A stretch of DNA of 64,000 nucleotides, from the NCBI RefSeq assembly GCF_020439865.1, contig NZ_JAGRPF010000138.1, positions 1 to 64,000 of the forward strand. Reading direction: 5' to 3'. Source of the stretch: Prosthecobacter sp. (GTDB lineage Bacteria; Verrucomicrobiota; Verrucomicrobiia; Verrucomicrobiales; Verrucomicrobiaceae). The position numbers and the translations under genes are program-made. The notes under the pieces are model-generated. The model did no database searches, had not been told where the DNA came from, and saw only the letters and a list, made by a program, of their open reading frames with translations. Below are positions 17,297-25,464 of the stretch, in pieces (the stretch's first letter is position 1; every line of letters starts with the position of its first letter).

Positions 17297-18817
17297 TCAC
17301 CGCTCGTCCGCACCAGCATCCGGAGCGCTGTCTTTGAAGTAACCCGCCTCACAACCCGGAAGCGGTTTGCCCTTGAGGTAGGTGGACAAATCGAGTCCGG
17401 CGTCGATCGCAACCTTGGCGTCGTCGGTGGTGACATTGTTCTTCTCCGTGAAGTCAGGCGGCGGCGTGTTCTTGTTCTGGTGAAAGAAGCCGTCGCGCAC
17501 GTTCAACGCGAGGTTGTTCAGGAACTGCCACTTCGGCGTGGCGAAATCACGCTGCTTGTTGAACGACGAATACACCAGCGCTGCATCGTCTCCGCCTTCG
17601 ATCGTATTGTGATAGACATATCCTTCCGCAGGCGACGAATCCATGCTGAACCAGAAATTGAAGGGCGTGCCGTCGAGGAGGCGGTTGTGATGAATGAAGA
17701 CAGGCCCGATACGCGGCAGCTTGAAGCGGAATCCGCCATGCGTGTGACGCAGCGTGTTGTGATGCACGTTCACATCGATGCAGCCCACGCCGAGCTCAAT
17801 GCCGGAATCGCGGGTGTTTTCGATCACGTTGAACGCGATCTCGGTGCCGCGACCGTGATTGGGATCAGGCAACGGCTTGTCGAGCGACTCCGCGCCGGAG
17901 TCGCCGATGCAGATGCCGTCAAAGGTGCGATCGAGATGGTTGCGCAGGATGCGGTTGTTCACGCCTGCATAAACGAGGTCGATGCCAACGCGGTCGTATT
18001 TGCCCACGTCCTTGTGAATGCGCCAGATCTCGTAGTTCTCGCGGCGTTTTTCCCGCGTCGCACACCAGTCCTCGAACGCGCCGCGCGTGATGTCGCACTC
18101 CTCCACCGTGCAGTTCGACGCTCCGCCGGTGATCGCGATGCCAGTGTCTTCATACGAGGTGATCGTGCAGCGGCGAACGATGCAATCCTTCGCACCTTCT
18201 CCCAGCCGGAGGGCTTCCTTCCCTCCGCGCAGTGTCAAACCTTCGACGACCACACCTTCCGCGGCGATCTCGATGAGCGGCTGGCTCGGTTTCACGATGG
18301 AAAGCGCCGCCGTCTCCGGCGAGATGCCGTTCTCGAGCCGCAGATAGATGCGCTTCTCCTTCGGATGATGCATCCACACCGCGCGAATCTGCGCAAACCC
18401 GCTCAAGGGCGTTCCCTTCGCGAAAAGCGTCTTCCAGTTCCAATCGCCGCCCGCCTGCGCACGATCAAACCGGATCTCCGCGACGAACTTGCCATCCACC
18501 AGCAGCCCTTCCGGACGATTCTTCGCCTCGGCGACAAAAACCTTCTCCAAACCCTCCGTCGCCGACCACTCCGCTTTCAGCGGCGTCGCGCCATCAAGGA
18601 TGGCTCCCTTCTCACCTCGAATCGTGATCTTCTTGTCCAAGCGAATCCGCTCCGTGTAAACGCCAGGAGCCAAAACCAGCGTATCGCCCGCATTTGCCGC
18701 TTCGATGGCTTTGGTGATCGAATTGTCACTCCCGGCCTTCACGCTGATCTCCGCTGCCAGACAAAATTGGGCAGACACGCAAAGCGCGAGGGTGGCGAAG
18801 CCAGCAGAAATTCTCAT
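17297..18817 (-). CDS. Secreted right-handed beta-helix protein
   Basis: 506 residues from ATG 18817 (MRISAGFATLALCVSAQFCLAA, signal peptide); an in-frame codon 33 bases upstream is less likely. N-terminal SVKAGSDNSITKAIEAANAGDTLVLAPGVYTERIRLDKKITIRGEKGAILDG is typical of pectate-lyase-like parallel beta-helix proteins, and repeated coils such as GIAITGGASNCTVEECDIT and DSGIELGVGCIDVNVHHNTLRH follow. These fit DUF1565/beta-helix (NosD-like) families that bind or cleave polysaccharide. No catalytic residues can be assigned safely. Tail-to-tail with pfkA, one base apart. Confidence 0.85.
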   Translation of the reverse strand: MRISAGFATLALCVSAQFCLAAEISVKAGSDNSITKAIEAANAGDTLVLAPGVYTERIRLDKKITIRGEKGAILDGATPLKAEWSATEGLEKVFVAEAKNRPEGLLVDGKFVAEIRFDRAQAGGDWNWKTLFAKGTPLSGFAQIRAVWMHHPKEKRIYLRLENGISPETAALSIVKPSQPLIEIAAEGVVVEGLTLRGGKEALRLGEGAKDCIVRRCTITSYEDTGIAITGGASNCTVEECDITRGAFEDWCATREKRRENYEIWRIHKDVGKYDRVGIDLVYAGVNNRILRNHLDRTFDGICIGDSGAESLDKPLPDPNHGRGTEIAFNVIENTRDSGIELGVGCIDVNVHHNTLRHTHGGFRFKLPRIGPVFIHHNRLLDGTPFNFWFSMDSSPAEGYVYHNTIEGGDDAALVYSSFNKQRDFATPKWQFLNNLALNVRDGFFHQNKNTPPPDFTEKNNVTTDDAKVAIDAGLDLSTYLKGKPLPGCEAGYFKDSAPDAGADER

Positions 18818-18879
18818 GAGGTGCGACAGAACGTCGATGCTCGCCCGCACCTCGCAGGATTTGTTCGTGCTATTTCAAC

Positions 18880-18951
18880 AGCGGCAGCTTCGCGCTGTAA
18901 TGCACCGCGCGATGGCGGTTGTCCTCGAAGGCAGTGGAGCCATAGCTTGTC
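18880..18951 (-). pseudogene. Broken copy of the 3' end of the neighbouring sialidase gene
   Basis: The minus strand here reads DNRHRAVHYSAKLPL and a stop, nearly identical to the C-terminus of the sialidase at 21656-23986. Aligned with 21666-21739, about 66 of 74 columns agree. A two-base deletion within the codons for HFAF shifts the frame, and the upstream part of the gene is absent, so this is a non-functional fragment. It lies on the far side of the SUMF1-like membrane protein gene, in the same orientation as the intact copy. Confidence 0.85.
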
Positions 18952-19027
18952 ATGACTGGGGAGAACCGACGGGAACATGGATTATGGTTTCGATTAATCA
19001 TGACCCTCTTCATAATTAAGTGTTGGG

Positions 19028-21607
19028 TCATTCATTGTCGTATTTCACTCTGACGACGGCGAGGCGAACCCCAGCCTTTTCGTTTGGCTTCCTTCGCCAT
19101 CGCGCCGCTGAACGCAGCCATGAAGCGTCATTAAAATAGATTCCGCCTCGTATCACTCTCTCGGTTTCATCCGCTCCTACCAAGTCATTGACAACTGGAT
19201 CAGCGCCCCCTGGCAGTTCAGTTTTGAATTGATCAAGACACCATTCCCATACGTTCCCGTGCATGTCGTAAAGCCCCCATCGGTTCGGAAGGTAGTTACC
19301 GACTTTGCACACGCCAAGATGGCTATCAAAATTTGCTTGTGTGTGGTCAAGGCTCAAACCACTGCCCACGGAAAAAGCTGTGGTGGTGCCGGCTCGACAA
19401 GCATATTCCCACTGGGCTTCAGTCGGAAGTGTGTAGCGCAAATTGCGCGGCAATTGACCGCTCGCCTGCTCGCGTTTGGTGAGTTCTCTTGTAAACTCCA
19501 TTGCTTGGTACCAAGTCATTGAGCTTGCCGGGAGATCATGCTGTTCAGATTGAGCGGCTTTTTTGGCAAATCTGCTGCCAAAGATCGCAGCAAATAACCC
19601 AGTCTTCTCAGCTTGATCAAAAGATTTAACTTCCTTGAGCGCATCAAATTCCTCCTCTGTGACTTCATACACGCCCAACCAAAATTCCTCTGTAATTGTG
19701 ACATCTACCTGTTCCTCGTTCCATGGACTTCGGCCCGCCTCTTCGCGCGGACTGCCCATCTTGAAAGTCGCCAATTTCCCTTCGGAACCTGGAACAATCC
19801 GAACGAATTTCATACCGATGCTGTTGGTAAAATCGCCTGCGAAGGGGTTTGGTGGAGTAGATGGCGTAGAAGGAAGCTGTGGCGGTATGAGAGGTGTGGG
19901 GCTCCACCCCGATGGAAGCGCTCCACGTATGCGTTCCAACACTGCATGCGCAGTCGTGGAAAGAACTGGTATCCCTGTCGTCTGCATCGACGTGACCCGG
20001 GGGGCAAGATTGGCACGATTAAAAACAGAATCTTCGGAAGTCATTTTTCCAAGCCAAGCACACAAACTCCCGATGATTAATAATACTCCTCCGGTCACAG
20101 AGACACCAGTCTTTACGCTAGATGGAACGCGCCGAAGAGAAAAGGCGGCAATAAGAAACGCGACCAACATGGTGGTCAACACCCACACAGAAGCACGCCA
20201 CATGTAGATAGAGGCAAAAAAAAATGAACTCAACCCAACGAAGCATAGCCAGCCTTTAAAGTGAACCACCCCCTCGAGTGTGCCATCGTAAACGGGAGTG
20301 TGCTTGGGTGGACTAAATAGTCTTATGAGAAAACCACTCCCAACTACAACTAACGTGGGCGTTAATACAATCCAATCTGAAGAACGATAGTGGGGCAAAT
20401 GACAAGAAAAAACGATTGCCGGCAGGAAGGTCATCAAAAGAAAAGCCGTGATCTGTGAGTTGGTTCGTCGCTGGACTTTGTAATCTGCTGCGACTTGGCT
20501 TTGAGATTGTGGAAAAAACGCAGGATATAAAACGAAAGCCGTCACGGCGGCCACGAGACCTACGATCAGAAAACCTGCCAGAATCAAGACCTCAGACTGC
20601 CATGTCTGATGGGCTGTCGAATAAGACATCATTAACGGCGCCCATTCAGAAGCAACCCAGATTACCGAAATGGCAAAGATTACTGGCGTCAAACTGCGAA
20701 TGGTGTTCAAAACCATTTCAGGACGAAGCATGCTACAAAGGATCAAGATCGCCCCAAGAATCATCATGCCGATCCACAGGCAAACCCATATCAACAGCCA
20801 CCCTAAAGTAGCCACAACATCCCAGCACAATTCTATGGCAGCCATCGTAGAGTCGATATGTCGTGTGCCGCTTGGTGCGACAAGTCCTCCCCCTCGCATC
20901 TTCCATTCATTCTTGGCTTTATCGATAATCTTTCGCAGCCAATCAGTGCCATGAATGCGCTGGTTGGAGATCAACCTCACGAGCATTTCGGTGAACGCCA
21001 GTGTCAATAGGGCAAAAATGAAGCCGCTCACGAGCAGGTCCTTAAACCACAAGAACCCGCATATCGAAGACGTCGGTTCATAGAGCCACGTGGAATAAGT
21101 GAAAACATAACGTCCAGCACCGATCACCAAAAAAACTGCCGTGGAAACAATGCGTATCGTATCGAATAGATTCTGTTTAGTCCCGAACCAGTGCTTTCCA
21201 AGATATGCCAGAGCTCCCGCAGCGAATGCATAGCCGACCAAAAGTACGGGTGCCTCGGTAACCACAAGCAGCAAGTACGCTAAACACCATGTGGAACCCA
21301 TGATATGCAGGGCCAGAGTGTTCCTAAATGAGCAACTCAGAGGACTTGTTGCTGCATGAACTGCAAGATGCAGCAAAGCGAGAATACAGACCAATTCGGT
21401 GAGTTCCGCGCCAATTGCCGCAGACCAGTCATGATTGACCACGAACCAAGAACAGATTCCCAAGGTGACGATGTATACGATGAACGCTGTCACACCACTC
21501 ATCAGGCTGGTCCATGGCTCTGGTTTCGCACTTGATGGGAACCATCTCTGCAAACGAGACTTGAAGCGATTCAACCATGAGTCGGAATTTGGTGTTGGCA
21601 CACTCAT
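19028..21607 (-). CDS. Multi-spanning membrane protein with C-terminal SUMF1/FGE-like domain
   Basis: 859 residues. Residues 35 to about 530 hold roughly a dozen hydrophobic segments; the C-terminal 250 residues form a formylglycine-generating-enzyme-type domain: FTNSIGMKFVRIVPG, FKMGSPREEAGRSPWNEEQ, YEVTEEEFDAL, LPTEAQWEYACRAGT, YDMHGNVWEWCLDQF and RVIRGGIYFNDASWLRSAARW. The two catalytic cysteines of genuine FGE, expected in the last block, are absent, so it is unlikely to activate the sulfatase at 14-16 kb. The gene is more A/T-rich than its flanks and lies between two copies of the sialidase 3' end, suggesting acquisition or rearrangement. Function unknown. Confidence 0.8.
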   Translation of the reverse strand: MSVPTPNSDSWLNRFKSRLQRWFPSSAKPEPWTSLMSGVTAFIVYIVTLGICSWFVVNHDWSAAIGAELTELVCILALLHLAVHAATSPLSCSFRNTLALHIMGSTWCLAYLLLVVTEAPVLLVGYAFAAGALAYLGKHWFGTKQNLFDTIRIVSTAVFLVIGAGRYVFTYSTWLYEPTSSICGFLWFKDLLVSGFIFALLTLAFTEMLVRLISNQRIHGTDWLRKIIDKAKNEWKMRGGGLVAPSGTRHIDSTMAAIELCWDVVATLGWLLIWVCLWIGMMILGAILILCSMLRPEMVLNTIRSLTPVIFAISVIWVASEWAPLMMSYSTAHQTWQSEVLILAGFLIVGLVAAVTAFVLYPAFFPQSQSQVAADYKVQRRTNSQITAFLLMTFLPAIVFSCHLPHYRSSDWIVLTPTLVVVGSGFLIRLFSPPKHTPVYDGTLEGVVHFKGWLCFVGLSSFFFASIYMWRASVWVLTTMLVAFLIAAFSLRRVPSSVKTGVSVTGGVLLIIGSLCAWLGKMTSEDSVFNRANLAPRVTSMQTTGIPVLSTTAHAVLERIRGALPSGWSPTPLIPPQLPSTPSTPPNPFAGDFTNSIGMKFVRIVPGSEGKLATFKMGSPREEAGRSPWNEEQVDVTITEEFWLGVYEVTEEEFDALKEVKSFDQAEKTGLFAAIFGSRFAKKAAQSEQHDLPASSMTWYQAMEFTRELTKREQASGQLPRNLRYTLPTEAQWEYACRAGTTTAFSVGSGLSLDHTQANFDSHLGVCKVGNYLPNRWGLYDMHGNVWEWCLDQFKTELPGGADPVVNDLVGADETERVIRGGIYFNDASWLRSAARWRRKPNEKAGVRLAVVRVKYDNE

Positions 21608-21655
21608 GCGGGCATTTTTAGCACTTCTTCCCAGTTTGTCACTCAGCGCATCGGA

Positions 21656-23986
21656 CTAGGGCCGTAGCGGCAACTTCGCGCTGTAGTGCACCGCACGATG
21701 GCGGTTGTCGTCGAAGGCGAAGTGGAGCCACTGCTTGTCCTTGCTGACGAAGCCGTCGGGGTAGTTCATGCGGCCTTTGGGGCCATCGACGGACTCCTGC
21801 TGGAGCACGCGTTGATACGGCCACGTTTTCATGCCGTCGAAGCTGATCCACAGCGCCATCGGGCTTCGATGTTTTGAATTGGGATTGTGCAGGATCGCGA
21901 CGGTGTCGCCGCCAAGATTGTAGAGCGTGGTCTTGCTGCCGGGATTCGGAATCGGCGTGAGGCTGGCGAACTCGGGCCAGGTGAGACCACCGTCTTTGGA
22001 TTCCGCCTTGTAAAGCATGCCGCCGAGTCCGTCGGCGCGGATGACCATGGTGATGCGGCCGTCGGGATGCTCGAAGAGATCGTTCTCCGCCCAGCCGAAG
22101 TAGCGGCTGTTCGGCGTGAGACGAATGTTGCCGTGCTCCGTCCACGTCGCACCGTTGTCCTTGCTGATGAGCACGCCGTTGCGCGGATTGGTGAAGTCAC
22201 GGTCGAGCGGAGCGCGCTTCTGCTGGTCGTCCGGGCCGATGTAATGCTGAAACGGAATCATGATGCGGCCGTCTTTGCAGACGATGTGCTTGCGGATGAA
22301 GGTGCGGTTCTTGAGGCGGCCGGGCACTTCGAACGGCTTGCTCCATGTTTTGAAAGAGTCATCGCTGGTGAGGAACCACGAACGCCAGTCGTTCGCCCAG
22401 TGCTTCGAGTGCGTGGAGAAGAACAGCGTGCTGCGCTGGCCGAGGATCATGAGTTCCGTCGGTCCCTGGCCGATGGTTTTGCCCTCGCGCGGGAAGCCGA
22501 CATCGAATTGTTCGAGCGGTGTCCATGTCTTGCCCATGTCGTGGCTGCGGGTGACGCCGGTGTAATTGAGCGGCGAGGGTTCCGTATCGCCTCCGGCGAG
22601 CATGAAGAGAATCCACGAGCCGTCCGGCAGTTCGCGCAGGGTGGTGTCGCAGACCATCTTGTTCGGCGTGACGCCGTCATACGGGATGCTCTTGAAGTCC
22701 TGCTTCGCATCCTCGATGGCCTGCGCGGTCCATTTCGGATCGGGCGTGATGGATTTGGGCAAACGTGGTGCATGCGCCTTGTTCACCACCGTTTTGCCGA
22801 TGCGTGAACGACGTTTGATCTCCTCGGGGTCCATCGTCAGCTTGCCAATCTCCGCCTGCTTCTGCATGTCATCCTCGGTGAACTTCACATGCAGGATCTC
22901 GGCGTCGCTGTGACGGTTCCAGTCATAGAGGATGTGGATGTCGCCGTTCGGCGCCTGGAAGCCGTCGGGATAGGAAACCTCGGCGCGATCGTCGATGAGA
23001 AAGCCTTTGCCCCAGGTCTTGCCGTCATCGTCGGAGAGGAAGGCCTTCATGTTGGAGCGGCGTGGCAGGCGCACGTTGATGGGGCCGTTCTTCACGAGGA
23101 GGAGCTTGCCACTGGCGAGGCGACGAATGAAGAAACGCGCGCTGGGATTTTGAATCGAACTCGGCTGCGGATCGCTCCACGTCGCGCCTTTGTCGGTCGA
23201 GACGCTTTCGCTGATGCCGTCCTTCGTGCGTGCGAGCATCCACAGGCTGCTGTCCTTGCGCTCGACAATCATGTGCTCGTCGAAATCCGTGCGCGGAAAC
23301 GCGACGCCGCCGCGACGCGTCCACGTTTTGCCCTGATCGGTCGAAGCGAAGACATTTGCCATGCGAATCACGTCGAGGTCCTTGTGCGCCTCCTTGTCCA
23401 CGCCCGGACCGTGCATGCGATCGCGTGTCCAAAGCGACACTGGCAGGAGCCAGTCGCCATTCGAGAGCACCGTGGGCTTGTTCAGCGTGCAACCATCCGC
23501 AAAACGCACCGGCGCAGTCCATTTAGGCTCCGCAGCATCGGGATCATCGCAGCGGATATACCAATCACCACCACGACCATCGAAGTAGCCGAGGCTTTGA
23601 TCGAAGAAGCACCACAAACGGCCCAGCGGATCGGTCCACAAATTGCCGACCAGTGCGCGGCGCTCGTAGCGCACGCCGTTTAACTCTCCATCCTGCGGAT
23701 CGATGACGACGCGCGGCTTGGACCACGTTTTGCCATCGTTATCGCTGGTGGCGAGCATGAAGAAGCCGTTCGGCGAATCGCCATTCCCCACCCACGCAGC
23801 CCACAGGCGGCCTTTCGGCGTGCGATCGATGCCGATGATCATGTTGCCCGGTCGCTTGTCCGCATCGTACTCCGGTCCCGGAGTCGTGGTGATGAAGGGC
23901 GGCTCAAGCGAGAGGTCTTGCAACGCCTTGTCCTGGGCGAAGGCTGACAGGACGAGAAGAGGAAGAGTCAGAAGAATGTGTTTCAT
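21656..23986 (-). CDS. Secreted BNR-repeat sialidase-like protein
   Basis: 776 residues with signal peptide MKHILLTLPLLVLSAFAQ. Multiple Asp-box motifs (S-x-D-x-G-x-T-W): SDNDGKTWSKP, STDQGKTWTRR, STDKGATWSDP, SDDDGKTWGKG, SKDNGATWTEHG and SKDGGLTWPE, which spread over two six-bladed propellers. The family includes exo-sialidases, but the catalytic Arg triad and Tyr/Glu pair cannot be confirmed by eye, so it could act on another acidic sugar. It is the only gene with a degenerate partial duplicate in the window. Confidence 0.88.
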   Translation of the reverse strand: MKHILLTLPLLVLSAFAQDKALQDLSLEPPFITTTPGPEYDADKRPGNMIIGIDRTPKGRLWAAWVGNGDSPNGFFMLATSDNDGKTWSKPRVVIDPQDGELNGVRYERRALVGNLWTDPLGRLWCFFDQSLGYFDGRGGDWYIRCDDPDAAEPKWTAPVRFADGCTLNKPTVLSNGDWLLPVSLWTRDRMHGPGVDKEAHKDLDVIRMANVFASTDQGKTWTRRGGVAFPRTDFDEHMIVERKDSSLWMLARTKDGISESVSTDKGATWSDPQPSSIQNPSARFFIRRLASGKLLLVKNGPINVRLPRRSNMKAFLSDDDGKTWGKGFLIDDRAEVSYPDGFQAPNGDIHILYDWNRHSDAEILHVKFTEDDMQKQAEIGKLTMDPEEIKRRSRIGKTVVNKAHAPRLPKSITPDPKWTAQAIEDAKQDFKSIPYDGVTPNKMVCDTTLRELPDGSWILFMLAGGDTEPSPLNYTGVTRSHDMGKTWTPLEQFDVGFPREGKTIGQGPTELMILGQRSTLFFSTHSKHWANDWRSWFLTSDDSFKTWSKPFEVPGRLKNRTFIRKHIVCKDGRIMIPFQHYIGPDDQQKRAPLDRDFTNPRNGVLISKDNGATWTEHGNIRLTPNSRYFGWAENDLFEHPDGRITMVIRADGLGGMLYKAESKDGGLTWPEFASLTPIPNPGSKTTLYNLGGDTVAILHNPNSKHRSPMALWISFDGMKTWPYQRVLQQESVDGPKGRMNYPDGFVSKDKQWLHFAFDDNRHRAVHYSAKLPLRP
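21666..21739 (-). repeat. Direct-repeat copy (intact), sialidase 3' end
   Basis: This is the last 24-25 codons of the intact sialidase. Its partner at 18880-18951 is in the same orientation, about 2.8 kb away, so the two copies flank the SUMF1-like gene. No transposase, integrase or terminal inverted repeats are seen between them. Confidence 0.8.
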
Positions 23987-24013
23987 GCGATGGCGTGAAC
24001 GAAGAACGTGGTG

Positions 24014-24040
24014 CGATGCCGCGAATGCGAAGCGGCATCG
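24014..24040. other. Hairpin between DUF1552 gene and sialidase gene
   Basis: Arms CGATGCCGC and GCGGCATCG (9 bp) with a 9-base loop. No T-run on either side. It lies between two leftward genes, about 28 bases upstream of the sialidase start, and could separate the two transcripts. A small palindrome GTGTTATGATAACAC sits just beyond at about 24050-24064. Confidence 0.4.
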
Positions 24041-24095
24041 TAATTCAACGTGTTATGATAACACAAGCCGGATCGCTCAACGCGCCGCCCAGAGG

Positions 24096-25430
24096 TCAGA
24101 TGGTGGCGAGTTTGCCGGTGGAATCGCCGAAGTGATCCGCCTTCACGCCCATCTCGTTGAGCATGCGCACGTAGAGGTTCGACATGGGCGTGTTGCCCTC
24201 GAGTTTCACGTGACGGCCGGGATTGAAAGCACCTCCGGCGCGACCAGCGACGATCACAGGCAGGTCGTCGTGCTTGTGACGGTTGCCGTCGGAAAGTCCG
24301 CCGCAATAAACGACCATGGAATTGTCCAACAGCGTGCCGCCGTCGACGTCCTTGAGCGACTTCATGCGTTCCAGGTAGTAGGCGAGCTGGCGCATGTAGA
24401 AAAGGTCGACCTTTTCGATCTTCGCGATCTTCACCGGATCAAGCTGATGGTGCGAGAGCGAGTGATGACCGTCGGAAACGCCGATATCCTTGAAGCTGCG
24501 ATTGCTGCCATCGTGCGCGAGCAGGAGCGTGGAAATGCGCGTGCTGTCCGTCTGGAACGCGACAAGCTGCATGTCCATCATCAGGCGGATGTGCTGCTCG
24601 TAGCTGGAGGGGATGCCGGTCGCAGGTGAGTCAAAACCGGGATCCGGCGGCGGTCCGAAACGCTTCGAAGCGTCGATGCGCTGCTCGATTTCACGCACAC
24701 CGGTGAGGTACTCGTCGAGCTTGTTGCGGTCGTTGCGACCGAGCTGCTTGTCGAGCGTCTTCACGTCATCGAGCACGAAGTCGAGAATGGAGCGCTGTTT
24801 TTCCTGACGGGCGAGATACGAACGCGCACGCTCCTCTCCGGAACCCGCACCAAAGAGGCGCTCGAACACCTGGCTCGGAACCGCTTCCGGTGTGGCCGGG
24901 CTGGTGTCGGTGCGCCAGGAGAGATTGAACTGATAGGCGCATGAGTAACCGGAGTCACAGGCGCCGGAGGCGCGCACGGAGTCGCAGGTGAGTTCCAGCG
25001 AGCGGAAGCGCGTAGCCCCGCCGACCTCGCGTGCGGCGACCTGATCGACCGAGATGCCCACGTGAATGTCGGAGCCGGCCGTTTTGCGCGGCCGCGCGCC
25101 GGTGAGAATGGTGGAGTTCGCACGGGCATGGTCGCCACCGCCGTCCGGACCGGCCCAGCCATTGGCCTGCTCGAATCCGGTGAAGATCTGGAGGTCATTC
25201 TTGAAATTCGCAATCGGCGCCATGGTGGGACCAAACTGAAAGTCCGCGCCCTCGCCAACAGGCCGCCACTTGTCGAGAATGACGCCGTTCGGAATGTAGA
25301 GAAAGGCCATGCGACGCGGCGCGGCGGCCGCACGCGCCGGAGCGGCGAACGACTCCAGCGCTGGAAGCGCGAGGCAGGTGCCGAGGCCGCGCAGGAAATG
25401 GCGGCGGTTGGTGGAGGATTGCTGGATCAT
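24096..25430 (-). CDS. DUF1552 protein (Tat-exported)
   Basis: 444 residues; Tat leader STNRRHFLRGLGTCLALPALESFA. Characteristic stretches: RMAFLYIPNGVILDKWRPVGEG, QIFTGFEQANGWAGPDGGGDHARANSTILTG, SVDQVAARE, DYLTGVREIEQRI-type helix, and DNSMVVYCGGLSDGNRHKHDDLPVIVAGRAGG. The alkaline-phosphatase-like core resembles DUF1501. DUF1552 genes nearly always follow a DUF1592/1588/1585/1587-type cytochrome gene, as here with a 34-base gap, implying a joint periplasmic role; the biochemical activity is unknown. Confidence 0.9.
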   Translation of the reverse strand: MIQQSSTNRRHFLRGLGTCLALPALESFAAPARAAAAPRRMAFLYIPNGVILDKWRPVGEGADFQFGPTMAPIANFKNDLQIFTGFEQANGWAGPDGGGDHARANSTILTGARPRKTAGSDIHVGISVDQVAAREVGGATRFRSLELTCDSVRASGACDSGYSCAYQFNLSWRTDTSPATPEAVPSQVFERLFGAGSGEERARSYLARQEKQRSILDFVLDDVKTLDKQLGRNDRNKLDEYLTGVREIEQRIDASKRFGPPPDPGFDSPATGIPSSYEQHIRLMMDMQLVAFQTDSTRISTLLLAHDGSNRSFKDIGVSDGHHSLSHHQLDPVKIAKIEKVDLFYMRQLAYYLERMKSLKDVDGGTLLDNSMVVYCGGLSDGNRHKHDDLPVIVAGRAGGAFNPGRHVKLEGNTPMSNLYVRMLNEMGVKADHFGDSTGKLATI

Positions 25431-25464
25431 GGGGTTCTATTATTTAAACGATGACAGGAGAGGT

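Noticed and set aside
18705..19019. Rightward short gene near the sialidase fragment
   Set aside because: It overlaps the beta-helix start and the decayed sialidase fragment on the opposite strand, with no independent support.
19028..21607. Genuine formylglycine-generating enzyme for the sulfatase
   Set aside because: The two catalytic cysteines expected in the last conserved block are missing.
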